NCBI RefSeq assembly: GCF_015752285.1
Contig: NZ_JADOUY010000002.1
Span: forward strand, 558,001-622,000
Direction of reading: 5' to 3'
Source of the DNA: Mycetocola_A sp015752285
GTDB lineage: Bacteria; Actinomycetota; Actinomycetes; Actinomycetales; Microbacteriaceae
DNA: 64,000 nt
Shown here: positions 50,061-58,384 of the stretch, one piece after another
Layout: every line of letters begins with the position of its first letter
Numbering within the stretch: the first letter of the stretch is position 1
Program-made: the position numbers and the translations under genes
The notes under the pieces: model-generated
What the model saw: the letters and a program-made list of their open reading frames with translations, nothing else
Databases searched by the model: none
Told to the model about the DNA's origin: nothing

Positions 50061-52342
50061 CCGACCCCACCACACCCACATCGACTCCGTCCACCCCAGC
50101 GACGGAAGCGACGACACCAGACAGGAACATCGCAGTGCCCGCGGCCGAGCCGAAGACCGCGAGCGCACCAGCGGTTCGCGACACCCCACCGGAGAACGTG
50201 CTCGATGCGGTCTCCACCGGCTCGTACTACGACCCCCATTCCGTACTCGGCCAGCATCCGTCCGGTTCCGTGACGGTCCTTCGGACCCTGCGACCACTCG
50301 CACGGACCGTCACCGCGGTGCTCGGCGACGGCCAGCGGGTCGAACTCCACCACTTGTTCAACGGCATCTGGGAGGGCGAGCACACTGCCGGGTTCCCCGA
50401 CTACGCGATCGAAGCTGAGTACGGTGACGACGTGGTGTGGAACACCGACGACCCGTACCGTTTCGGACCGACGATCGGCGAGCTCGACCTCCACCTCATC
50501 GGCGAAGGACGGCACGAAGAGCTGTGGAAGGCTCTCGGTGCCCGTCTCACCGAGCACACGGCGACCGAGAAGGCCGTCGCGGGCACATCATTTACCGTGT
50601 GGGCTCCTCACGCCCAGGCGGTTCGGATCATCGGCGAGTTCAACGGTTGGGACGGTCGCCTGCACGCGATGAGGAACATGGGCCCGACCGGTGTGTGGGA
50701 GCTCTTCGTTCCTGCACTGCCTTCTGGCACGTTGTACAAGTTCGAGCTGCTCAGCGCGGACGGCACCTGGGTCCGTCGCTCGGACCCGATGGCCCGCTTC
50801 ACCGAGACTCCCCCTGCGACGGCATCCGTCGTCGGCAGCTCCAGCCACGAGTGGGCGGATGCCGCGTGGATGGAGCACCGCGCAGCCACCAACCCGCACA
50901 ATTCCGCGATGAGCATCTACGAGATGCACCTCGGTTCGTGGCGTCCAGGCCTGGGCTACCGCGATCTCGCGGACCCGCTGATCGAATACGTGCGGGCGCT
51001 GGGATTCACCCATGTCGAGTTCATGCCGCTGGCGGAGCATCCGTACGGCGGGTCGTGGGGTTATCAGATCACCGGCTACTTCGCCCCGACCAACCGGTTC
51101 GGCCACCCGGATGACCTGAAGTACCTCATCGACCGACTGCACCAGGCCGGAATCGGTGTGCTCATGGACTGGGTCCCCGGCCACTTCGCCACAGATGAAT
51201 GGGCACTCGCCCGCTTCGACGGGCAGGCCCTCTACGAGCACTCGGACCCCCGCCTCGGTGAGCACAAGGACTGGGGCACGTACATCTTCAACTTCGGCGA
51301 CAGCCAGGTGCGCAACTTTCTGGTCGCCAACGCGCTGTACTGGCTCGAGGAGTTCCACGTCGATGGTTTGCGCGTCGATGCTGTCGCCTCGATGCTGTAC
51401 CTGGACTACTCGAGGGAAGCCGACCAGTGGGTCCCGAACGAGCACGGCGGTCGTGAGAACCTGCACGCCATCAGCCTGCTCCAGGAGGCGAACGCGACCG
51501 CATACAAGCGCAACCCCGGCGTCGTCATGATCGCGGAGGAATCCACCAGCTGGCCGGGCGTCACCGCGGCTACGTCCGGCGGCGGGCTTGGTTTCGGCAT
51601 CAAATGGAACATGGGCTGGATGCATGACTCGCTCCAGTACATCCAGCACGACCCGATGTATCGCTCCCACCACCACGGCGAACTGACGTTCAGTTTCGTC
51701 TACGCGTTCAGCGAGAACTTCCTGCTGCCGATCAGTCACGACGAGGTCGTGCACGGCAAGGGCTCGCTGCTCTCGCGCATGCCCGGCGATCACTGGCAGA
51801 AGCTTGCCAACATGCGCGTGTTCCTTGCGTTCATGTGGGCTCACCCCGGCAAGCAGCTGCTCTTCATGGGTCAGGAGTTCGGCCAGCCGTCCGAGTGGTC
51901 AGAGGCCAGGGGTCTGGACTGGTGGATCCTCGACCAGCCCAGCCACCAGGGGCTGTTCAACCTCGTCGGCCAGCTCAACCGCGTCTACGCCGAGAACCCG
52001 GCATTGTGGGCACTCGACAACGAGCCGGCCGGGTTCGAACTGATCGACGGCGGTGACTCGGCTCACAGTGTTCTCTCGTTCCTCCGGAAAGACAACGACG
52101 GCAACACGATCGCCGCCCTGTTCAACTTCTCCGGCGCGCCGGTTGGTCCTTACCGGATCGGCCTCCCCGAGGCCGGCGAGTGGGACGAGCTGCTCAACAC
52201 GGATGCCGGTGAGTTCGGCGGGTCAGGAGTCGGCAACTACGGTTCCGTCGTCGCGGTCGACGAGCCGTGGGCGGGGCGCCCGGCGTCAGCCGAACTGACC
52301 CTTCCGCCGCTCGGCGCTCTCTGGCTGCGCCTCCGTCGCTAG
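50057..52342 (+). CDS. glgB: 1,4-alpha-glucan branching enzyme
   Basis: Forms alpha-1,6 branches in glycogen. The 761-residue GH13_9 enzyme has a Thr/Pro/Ala-rich N-terminal tail (1-45), an N1 domain (50-150), CBM48, and the barrel with LRVDAVASMLYLDYSR (nucleophile Asp441), MIAEESTSWPG (Glu494) and ISHDEVVHGKGS. The spacing between catalytic residues (53) equals E. coli GlgB. GTG at 50057 overlaps the glgE stop and has AGGAGG 8 nt upstream, one of the best ribosome sites in the window. Confidence 0.97.
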   Translation: MTDPTTPTSTPSTPATEATTPDRNIAVPAAEPKTASAPAVRDTPPENVLDAVSTGSYYDPHSVLGQHPSGSVTVLRTLRPLARTVTAVLGDGQRVELHHLFNGIWEGEHTAGFPDYAIEAEYGDDVVWNTDDPYRFGPTIGELDLHLIGEGRHEELWKALGARLTEHTATEKAVAGTSFTVWAPHAQAVRIIGEFNGWDGRLHAMRNMGPTGVWELFVPALPSGTLYKFELLSADGTWVRRSDPMARFTETPPATASVVGSSSHEWADAAWMEHRAATNPHNSAMSIYEMHLGSWRPGLGYRDLADPLIEYVRALGFTHVEFMPLAEHPYGGSWGYQITGYFAPTNRFGHPDDLKYLIDRLHQAGIGVLMDWVPGHFATDEWALARFDGQALYEHSDPRLGEHKDWGTYIFNFGDSQVRNFLVANALYWLEEFHVDGLRVDAVASMLYLDYSREADQWVPNEHGGRENLHAISLLQEANATAYKRNPGVVMIAEESTSWPGVTAATSGGGLGFGIKWNMGWMHDSLQYIQHDPMYRSHHHGELTFSFVYAFSENFLLPISHDEVVHGKGSLLSRMPGDHWQKLANMRVFLAFMWAHPGKQLLFMGQEFGQPSEWSEARGLDWWILDQPSHQGLFNLVGQLNRVYAENPALWALDNEPAGFELIDGGDSAHSVLSFLRKDNDGNTIAALFNFSGAPVGPYRIGLPEAGEWDELLNTDAGEFGGSGVGNYGSVVAVDEPWAGRPASAELTLPPLGALWLRLRR

Positions 52343-52354
52343 CTTCCAGGAACA

Positions 52355-52421
52355 CGAGAACACCCGTTCCGGCTCGAGGACACCCGTCACATCGGGTGCT
52401 CGCGACCGGAACGGGTGTTCT
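52355..52421. repeat. REP-like palindrome with four ACACCCG units after glgB
   Basis: AGAACACCCGTTCCGG (52357-52372) pairs perfectly with 52406-52421 (16 bp). Inside, CACCCG/CGGGTG form a second stem. The unit CGAG(A/G)ACACCCGT occurs twice directly, 20 bp apart, and twice inverted with similar spacing. It lies between convergent genes and may act as a bidirectional terminator. Confidence 0.65.
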
Positions 52422-52435
52422 GTTTCGACCCGACC

Positions 52436-53383
52436 TCAGTAGAGGAGGTTGGTGAGGCGTGCACGGGCGCGACCGACGCGAGGGTCGTCGAGGCCGACGA
52501 CCTCGAACAGGTCGAGAATGCGCGTGCGAATCGTGTTGCGGCCGTCAACATCCGCTGATTCGAAGAGCGTCAGCAGGCGATCGAATGCGTCCTCGACATG
52601 CCCGCCGGAGAGGTCGAGGTCTGCGACGTCGAGTTGGGCGTCGAGCCCCTGTGGGTCCGCTGCGGCGGCCGCGCGGATCGACTCGATCGTCTTCCCCTGC
52701 AGCCGGTGCAGCAGGCTGACCTGGGCGAGTCCGGCGACGGCCATCTTGTCTGCCGGGTTCTGTGCGATCGCCGTCGTGTATGCACGGATGGCGCGCGGAT
52801 AGTCGGCCTGTTCGATCGCGTCGTACGCTTCGACGTGCAGAGGGGGAAGCGGGGGTTCAACGACCTCCGCCTCGTCTGCCTGCACCCCTGACACGGTGAC
52901 CGTGCCGGTGACACCGCTCTGCGCAGCCGCCTGAAGGACCTGGTCGAATACCTGGCGGATCTGGTCTTCGGGGAGGGCGCCGGCGAACAGCTGAAGCGGC
53001 CGCCCGCCGATCAGGGCGACGGCCGCTGGAACGGACTGCACCTGGAAGGCCTGGCGGAGCTGAAGATTGGTCGTCACGTCCACGGTGACGAGCAGGAGCC
53101 GGCCTCCGTAGCTTTCGACGATCGCCTCGAGACCGGGAGTCGGCGAACCCGCCCACAGGTCCACGATGATCGGCACGGACGTCGACAGGTCGAGGAACGT
53201 GCCGAAGGTGGCATCCGTTGCCTCGGCGACGAGCGCAGGGACCTCGATCGGGCCGGCGGAACCGGCCGGAGCGGCTCCGGGAGCGGCTGGAGCAGCCGGC
53301 GTTGCCGCCTGACCGCGGTTCACCAGGCTGGAGAGGTCGATCGCGCCACGGAGGTGCTCGGCTGCTGGCTGCATTCCGCTCAT
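52436..53383 (-). CDS. thioredoxin-domain TPR co-chaperone (YbbN/CnoX-like) lacking CxxC
   Basis: A 315-residue protein with a thioredoxin-like domain (about 45-155) followed by a TPR-like helical domain (175-315), the CnoX/YbbN architecture. Where thioredoxin has WCGPC, this protein reads DLWAGSPTPGL, so it cannot do disulfide exchange. The segment SVPAAVALIGGRPLQLFAG holds the cis-Pro loop. An Ala/Pro-rich linker covers 25-45. The ATG shares a base with the stop of the upstream membrane protein gene (TGATG). A role as a redox-independent holdase is inferred. Confidence 0.85.
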   Translation of the reverse strand: MSGMQPAAEHLRGAIDLSSLVNRGQAATPAAPAAPGAAPAGSAGPIEVPALVAEATDATFGTFLDLSTSVPIIVDLWAGSPTPGLEAIVESYGGRLLLVTVDVTTNLQLRQAFQVQSVPAAVALIGGRPLQLFAGALPEDQIRQVFDQVLQAAAQSGVTGTVTVSGVQADEAEVVEPPLPPLHVEAYDAIEQADYPRAIRAYTTAIAQNPADKMAVAGLAQVSLLHRLQGKTIESIRAAAAADPQGLDAQLDVADLDLSGGHVEDAFDRLLTLFESADVDGRNTIRTRILDLFEVVGLDDPRVGRARARLTNLLY

Positions 53384-55221
53384 CAGAGTTCCGCCGCCTT
53401 CGTCAGGCCCTGGCTGAACCCGAGCAATCGGATCTTCTCCGTGCTGCCGGCTGGCGGGACATAGAACAACAGCTGGTCGCTGTACGTCGACTGCACACCC
53501 TTCTCCGTTTCTGTCAGTCCGCTCAGTGCCGCGACGGCACCGGCGAGTTTGATCTTGGCTCCGGCCTCGACCGGCTTGACGACTTCGGTCTCGACGATGT
53601 CGACGGCGACGATCGCTCCGGATTCGTTGGTGGCCAGCGCAACAGGCGCCATCTTTCCCGCCGCCGTCGAGAACTCGATCGTTGCCGTCGTCGGCAGGTC
53701 TTCCTTCTTCGCGGCGCGGTCTGCAGCGATCGCGGTTCGCAACGAGTCGCCGTCGGCGTCGAACAGTTCGAAGAACTCGCTCTCTTCACCGTTCGTGATC
53801 ACGTCGGTGTAGGCGGCGGCCAGCTCGTCGGGCTGCAGCACCTGGAACGTCGAGTCAGGAGGAAGCTGCGCTGTTCCGATCGTCGCCGGGGCGACATCCG
53901 GAATCTGCGCGTCAGGCTCGAGACGCACCGCTGACTGGATTTCGTAGTTCGCGCGGGGGCTGTCCTGGACGAGCACGATCGCCGTCGGCGCCACCGTGTC
54001 GTCTGCTTCGTCGTGGACAACGGTCATGACGGTGCGCGGCCAGGTGTCCGTCGCCTGAGGCAGGGTGAGACCGCCGGGAGCGGCCGGGATCGGCGTCGGC
54101 TGAGCGAAGTCGGTGATCGACTCGCGGATGGCGTAATTCGCGGTGCGTTCGGCGAGGGCGGGGCCCACGAAACGGGTAGCGGCGAGATCGGCGTCGAGCG
54201 CGGCATCCGCTTCGAGGGCGACAGCGGAGATGCGGGCAACGATGCGTTCCAGCTGGGGCGCGCTCACGGCAGGGGCCGGCTGGTCTTCGTCTGGAACGAT
54301 GTCGGTCGCGCTCGGCGTCGCCGTCGGTGTTCCTGTGCCGGAGAAATCGGGCCAGAAACCGGCGGAGCACCCGCTCAGCGCAAGAGATGACACGAGGACG
54401 ACCGGGAGGACGGCGATCATCGAGCGTTTGGACGCGCGCGGGCGTTTCGGAGCACTGCCATGCTGCTTGTCCGACTTGTATCTGGACGGCTTCGGAACCT
54501 TGGGCATTTTCTCCATACCCGGGCCGGCGGACAGGCTCTTGCGCCGGGGACCGCGTGATTTGCGCATGTGCTGGATCCCGAGCAGATAGAGCACGAGACC
54601 GGCGAGCAGGAGGATGAGGCCACCGACGATGAGAGGCCCCGCCCACGGGGTGGTGTTGTTCAACGGCCAGGAGACCTGAACGGTGTCCGGGGCCGGGTCG
54701 GTGCCGTTGGAAGCGATGAGCACACTGACGTCCTCCGGCAGGCTCACCGTTTCGATGAGCGCGTTTTCCTCGGCGAATTCGGCGAGCCAGAGGTCGCTGC
54801 CTGCCGGGTCGGCGAGAGCATCGGCCGCAGCCTGCTCCTCCTCCGTCAGCGGTTCGGTGTCGACGCGCGGGTCGGTGTCATCGGCTTCGGCCGCCTCAGG
54901 CGTCACGACGGATGCCGTCAGGCTGGCCGTTTCCGTGTCGACCGAGAGGGCGTTGTACGACGACTCCCCCAGCCAGGCAAGGACGTCTGCGGTGCGACCG
55001 TATGCGAGGAAGACCTCGTCGGAGCCGGAGACCGTCAGCGACTGCTGGCCGGGTTGAGCGGCGAGTTCCTCCCCGCTGATCACGGTGTACGGCAATTCGC
55101 CCTTCACCGTCGTCTCTACGGCGTAGGTGGACGGGCCGAGAAAAACCGTGCGTTGGGCGATGCCCAGCACGATCATGGTCGCGGCGACCACAAACGCCAA
55201 TATCGCGAAAACGAAGCGCAC
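53383..55221 (-). CDS. membrane protein of unknown function with internal lipobox-like segment
   Basis: A 612-residue protein. TM1 is at 2-23, an acidic extracytoplasmic domain covers 25-190, TM2 is at 195-215, then a strongly basic stretch (216-266), then a hydrophobic segment ending in SSLALSGC (Cys285), which looks exactly like a lipoprotein signal, and a second extracytoplasmic domain (290-612). It reads like a membrane protein fused to a lipoprotein. GTG at 55221 has AAGGAG 5 nt upstream. An internal ATG at 54507 has GGAG just before it and might yield the lipoprotein part alone. Coupled to the CnoX-like gene. Confidence 0.75.
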   Translation of the reverse strand: MRFVFAILAFVVAATMIVLGIAQRTVFLGPSTYAVETTVKGELPYTVISGEELAAQPGQQSLTVSGSDEVFLAYGRTADVLAWLGESSYNALSVDTETASLTASVVTPEAAEADDTDPRVDTEPLTEEEQAAADALADPAGSDLWLAEFAEENALIETVSLPEDVSVLIASNGTDPAPDTVQVSWPLNNTTPWAGPLIVGGLILLLAGLVLYLLGIQHMRKSRGPRRKSLSAGPGMEKMPKVPKPSRYKSDKQHGSAPKRPRASKRSMIAVLPVVLVSSLALSGCSAGFWPDFSGTGTPTATPSATDIVPDEDQPAPAVSAPQLERIVARISAVALEADAALDADLAATRFVGPALAERTANYAIRESITDFAQPTPIPAAPGGLTLPQATDTWPRTVMTVVHDEADDTVAPTAIVLVQDSPRANYEIQSAVRLEPDAQIPDVAPATIGTAQLPPDSTFQVLQPDELAAAYTDVITNGEESEFFELFDADGDSLRTAIAADRAAKKEDLPTTATIEFSTAAGKMAPVALATNESGAIVAVDIVETEVVKPVEAGAKIKLAGAVAALSGLTETEKGVQSTYSDQLLFYVPPAGSTEKIRLLGFSQGLTKAAEL

Positions 55222-55264
55222 TACATCTCCTTCTCGGTTGCGACCGCAGGGGCGGTGCACCCGG

Positions 55265-55279
55265 AAATCGTGACGATTT
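55265..55279. promoter_or_regulatory. 15-bp palindrome between divergent genes
   Basis: AAATCGTGACGATTT is a perfect palindrome around a central G, flanked by CCCG/CGGG that also pair. It lies 45 nt upstream of the membrane protein gene in a 202-bp divergent spacer and could be an operator. TACGAT (55388-55393) may be the -10 box of the AI-2E permease gene. Confidence 0.4.
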
Positions 55280-55423
55280 CGGGTCGGTAGCAACAGGACA
55301 GACGTTTCAGCGTAGTCGAAATCCCTGTGAGGCCGCTTAATGCGTCTGGGGACGGCCCGGAGTGCCGTGAGCCCTCCCCACGCCCAGTACGATTGGCTGA
55401 CATCGCGCGACGGAGGGACCGCA

Positions 55424-56470
55424 GTGAAGATATCCAACCCGTTCCGAGTCGGGCTGATCGGAACACTCGGCGTTGGTCTCGGGCTGCTCATCATCTTCTC
55501 GATCGTCACGCTGCAGACGATTCTCAGCTATATCGGCGCTGCGATCTTCATCTCTCTCGGCCTCGACCCGATCGTGTCGTGGCTCGAGAAGAAGCGGTTC
55601 CCTCGCTGGGCCGCTCTCATCACGGTCATCGTCGGGCTTCTGACGCTGTTCGCCGGTCTGGTCTGGATGGTCGTGCCGATCATCATCGAGCAGATCTCGC
55701 AGCTGATCCGCATCATTCCCGGCCTCCAGGCGCAATTCCAGGACTATCCGCTCGTCGATGTGCTCTCCGACCAGTTCCCCGGACTCGACGTGCGAGCAAT
55801 CATCGAGGATGCCGGCAACTTCCTCACCGACAACATCACGAACATCAGCTCCGGCGCTATCCAGATCGTCCTCGCCATCGGTTCGACGTTCTTCGGCGCC
55901 CTGATCATCCTCATTCTCACGATCTACTTCACTGCGTCGCTCGGTTCGATCAAGCGAGGCCTGTACCAGCTTGTGCCAGCCACCCGGCGCGCGCGCTTCG
56001 CCGACCTCGCCGAGCAGATCACCGACTCCGTCGGTCGCTACGTCATCGGCCAGGTGAGTATCGCCGCGTGCAACGGCATCCTGACCTTCATCTTCCTCTC
56101 GATCATCGACGCGCCGTTCCCGCCGGTGCTCGCGAGCGTCGCGTTCTTCTTCTCGATGATCCCGCTGGTCGGAACGCTCACCGGTTCGATCATCATCACC
56201 CTGGTCTGCCTCATCCCGGGTCTCGGTTCGCCGATCACCGCCCTCGTGGCCGGGATCTACTACCTGATCTACATGCAGATCGAGGCGTACGTCATCAGCC
56301 CGAATGTCATGAAGCGAGCGGTCGCCGTCCCAGGCGCGGTCGTCGTGATCGCCGCTCTCGCCGGAGGGTCGCTCATGGGTCTTCTCGGTGCGCTGATCGC
56401 GATCCCGACGGCCGCTGCCGCCCTGCTGATCATCAAGCAGGTCGTGATTCCGCGCGCCAACGAGCTGTGA
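55424..56470 (+). CDS. AI-2E family transporter (PerM/UPF0118)
   Basis: A 348-residue membrane protein with about seven or eight hydrophobic segments. Family signatures: GAAIFISLGLDPIVSWLEKK, a large extracytoplasmic loop (110-160), YVIGQVSIAACNGI, MIPLVGTLTGSIIITLVCL and the C-terminal LGALIAIPTAAAALLII. Members have been linked to autoinducer-2 export or Na+/H+ antiport; the function here is unknown. GTG at 55424 has GGAGGG 6 nt upstream. Confidence 0.9.
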   Translation: MKISNPFRVGLIGTLGVGLGLLIIFSIVTLQTILSYIGAAIFISLGLDPIVSWLEKKRFPRWAALITVIVGLLTLFAGLVWMVVPIIIEQISQLIRIIPGLQAQFQDYPLVDVLSDQFPGLDVRAIIEDAGNFLTDNITNISSGAIQIVLAIGSTFFGALIILILTIYFTASLGSIKRGLYQLVPATRRARFADLAEQITDSVGRYVIGQVSIAACNGILTFIFLSIIDAPFPPVLASVAFFFSMIPLVGTLTGSIIITLVCLIPGLGSPITALVAGIYYLIYMQIEAYVISPNVMKRAVAVPGAVVVIAALAGGSLMGLLGALIAIPTAAAALLIIKQVVIPRANEL

Positions 56471-56514
56471 AGCACGACGGCGGAAGCGAAGTTTTCGCCG
56501 CGCCTGGACGCTCC

Positions 56515-57255
56515 TCAGGCACCTGTGGGCGTGCCCTGCTCGACGTCCCAATGGGTCGGCAGCGGCAAGGCCTGCGGGTTCACAGCGCGGACGATCTCGT
56601 CGAGAACCCGCCTCGTCTGGTTTTCGCCCACCCAGAGGTGTTTACCGCCCTCAACAGGAATGAGAGTCATGCCTGGAACAGCAGCGAACTTCTCTGCGGC
56701 GGCATCGGGGCGCAGGTAGTCGTCGAACTCCGGAATGAGGGCGATGAGTGGGCGTTCGTCACCGTGCCACGCTTCGACGTCGGAGGGCTTCGCCCGGTGG
56801 AGCGGCGGAGAGAGCAGGATCGCGCCAGCGATGGAGTGCTGACGGCCGTATTTGAGAGCGAGTTCGGTGCCGAACGACCAGCCGACGAGCCAGGGCTGCG
56901 GGAGTCCACGCTCGGAGACGAATGCCATCGCTGCCTCGACATCATGCTCTTCGGAGACCCCGTCACCGAATGCGCCGTCGCTGGTGCCCCTGGCGGAAGA
57001 CGTTCCACGCGTGTTGAAGCGCAGGACAGCGAGGTTGGCCAGCGCAGGGAGCCGGGCAGCCGCTTTGCGGAATATGTGCGAGTCCATGAAACCGCCCGCC
57101 GTCGGAAGGGGATGCAGCGTGACGAGCGTCGCAGCCGGTGCGGCGGAGATCGGCATTGCCAGCTCGCCAACGAGGGTGAGCCCGTCAGCAGTCTCGAGTT
57201 CGATCTCTTCACGAGCGGCCGGGAGTTCCATCCCGCCCTTGATCTCCTGCGTCAT
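56515..57255 (-). CDS. alpha/beta hydrolase
   Basis: A 246-residue serine hydrolase of the small alpha/beta family often called 'alpha/beta superfamily hydrolase' (COG2945-like). The nucleophile motif is VGWSFGTEL, the oxyanion region is LHPLPTAGGFMDSHIF, and the histidine lies in VEGGKHLWVGEN. The HPLP...F...N.RG pattern (LRFNTRGTSSARG) is typical. The ATG at 57255 has TAGGAC 7 nt upstream; a longer frame extends into the next gene. The substrate is unknown. Confidence 0.86.
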   Translation of the reverse strand: MTQEIKGGMELPAAREEIELETADGLTLVGELAMPISAAPAATLVTLHPLPTAGGFMDSHIFRKAAARLPALANLAVLRFNTRGTSSARGTSDGAFGDGVSEEHDVEAAMAFVSERGLPQPWLVGWSFGTELALKYGRQHSIAGAILLSPPLHRAKPSDVEAWHGDERPLIALIPEFDDYLRPDAAAEKFAAVPGMTLIPVEGGKHLWVGENQTRRVLDEIVRAVNPQALPLPTHWDVEQGTPTGA

Positions 57256-57265
57256 GGCATCCGTC

Positions 57266-57562
57266 CTAACCGAGTCGCCAACAGTGGGTGTGCCAGTGCC
57301 GACGTGCGGCGAGGTCGGCAGCGTCGCCGAGCACTCCGTCTGCACGCCAGACCACGAGGTGAGCTGTTCCCTGGGGTACGGTCAGTGAGCACGCGGGGCA
57401 GATGTAATCCTTCACAGCTCTGGCCGCGCTGACCGGCTGCACGTTCCATTCGGCTCCCCGTCTGGTTTCGGTCCGTTTCCAGCCGCTCATCAAGTGGGAG
57501 AGGTCGCCGCCGTCGTCTTCCGGACCCGTCCGTCTGCCACGGGGTCTGTTGCTGCGGGGCAT
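57266..57562 (-). CDS. small conserved protein with C4/CH-type zinc-binding pattern
   Basis: A 98-residue protein. After a basic N-terminus, the core is KRTETRRGAEWNVQPVS, followed by YICPACSLTVPQGTAHLVVW and RRHWHTHCW. Cys55-x2-Cys58 with His91/His93 and Cys94 probably bind zinc. Homologues are widespread in actinobacteria, often misnamed ATP/GTP-binding protein; the function is unknown. TAGGAT 6 nt before the ATG fits leaderless transcription. It is followed after 10 nt by the hydrolase gene. Confidence 0.82.
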   Translation of the reverse strand: MPRSNRPRGRRTGPEDDGGDLSHLMSGWKRTETRRGAEWNVQPVSAARAVKDYICPACSLTVPQGTAHLVVWRADGVLGDAADLAARRHWHTHCWRLG

Positions 57563-57568
57563 GACTTC

Positions 57569-57574
57569 ATCCTA
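57569..57574 (-). promoter_or_regulatory. -10 box for leaderless zinc-binding protein gene
   Basis: TAGGAT, then GAAGTC, then ATG at 57562 on the minus strand. Confidence 0.5.
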
Positions 57575-57651
57575 CGGAGAAGGCGGGGCAAGCTCAGGTA
57601 CGACAGGCGGTCGCTCCGGACAGCGACATCGCTGCTGAAGAATCAGGTGGG

Positions 57652-58329
57652 TCAGTACCAGCCGACGGCCTGAGAATGGCCCCACGCACCGCAGGGAGTG
57701 CCGTAACGTCCGCTGATGTAGCCGAGGCCCCACGAGATCTGGGTTGCGGGATTGGTTGCCCAGTCGCTGCCTGCGCTGCCCATTTTGCTTCCGGGCAGAG
57801 CCTGCGGGATCCCGTAAGCACCGCTTGACGGGTTGGCTGCGTTCACACGCCAGCCGGACTCCTTATTCCACAGGGCAACGAGGCAGGAGAATTGGTCTTC
57901 GCCCCAGCCGCGGGAGAGAACCATATCGTGGGCGATGGCCTGGGCGGAACCGGGATCTGCGTTGACTCGGGGCAAAGCTGCTCCGCCGTCGCTTTCAGGT
58001 TCTTCGCTCTCTTCGACGACGGGTTCGACGACCACGGGGGGCGGCGGTGCGATGACGCTGTAACCGTCGCGGGTGAAGCTGTTCTCGTAGGCGCCGGCCA
58101 CAGCGAGATCCTGGGTGGCTGCCCCGTCGTAGCGTTCAGCGACCTGGAAGTATGGCGAGGCGGTCGCGCCCGAATACGGGTCGACGACGTTCACGGCCAC
58201 GAACGCGACTGCGGCGGTGAAAGCCACGAGGAAGAGCGTGAACGGGCTTCGCGATCGGGGTCTCTCAAAAGCCCTTCTGACCTTCGGAGCTGGTGCAGAG
58301 GACTCGAGTTGCGCTAGATGTTTACCCAC
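57652..58329 (-). CDS. lytic transglycosylase-like (SLT) exported protein
   Basis: A 225-residue protein with an N-terminal membrane anchor (about 28-52), a Pro/Val/Glu-rich linker (90-130) and a C-terminal lysozyme-like domain: FSCLVALWNKESGWRVNA (the Glu is the expected catalytic acid), NPSSGAYGIPQALPGSKM, and ISWGLGYISGRYGTPCGAW. This architecture matches actinobacterial aggregation-promoting/SLT proteins acting on peptidoglycan. GTG at 58329; TAAAAT lies 9 nt upstream. Confidence 0.87.
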   Translation of the reverse strand: MGKHLAQLESSAPAPKVRRAFERPRSRSPFTLFLVAFTAAVAFVAVNVVDPYSGATASPYFQVAERYDGAATQDLAVAGAYENSFTRDGYSVIAPPPPVVVEPVVEESEEPESDGGAALPRVNADPGSAQAIAHDMVLSRGWGEDQFSCLVALWNKESGWRVNAANPSSGAYGIPQALPGSKMGSAGSDWATNPATQISWGLGYISGRYGTPCGAWGHSQAVGWY

Positions 58330-58384
58330 GATTCGTCGATTTTAGCCCAGAACGGGGGCAGATGCGAGTCTGCCCACGCCGGAG

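Noticed and set aside
55327..57432. A 701-codon open frame on the plus strand
   Set aside because: It runs through the AI-2E permease in another frame and the antisense of the hydrolase, with Arg/His-rich translation lacking any family resemblance.
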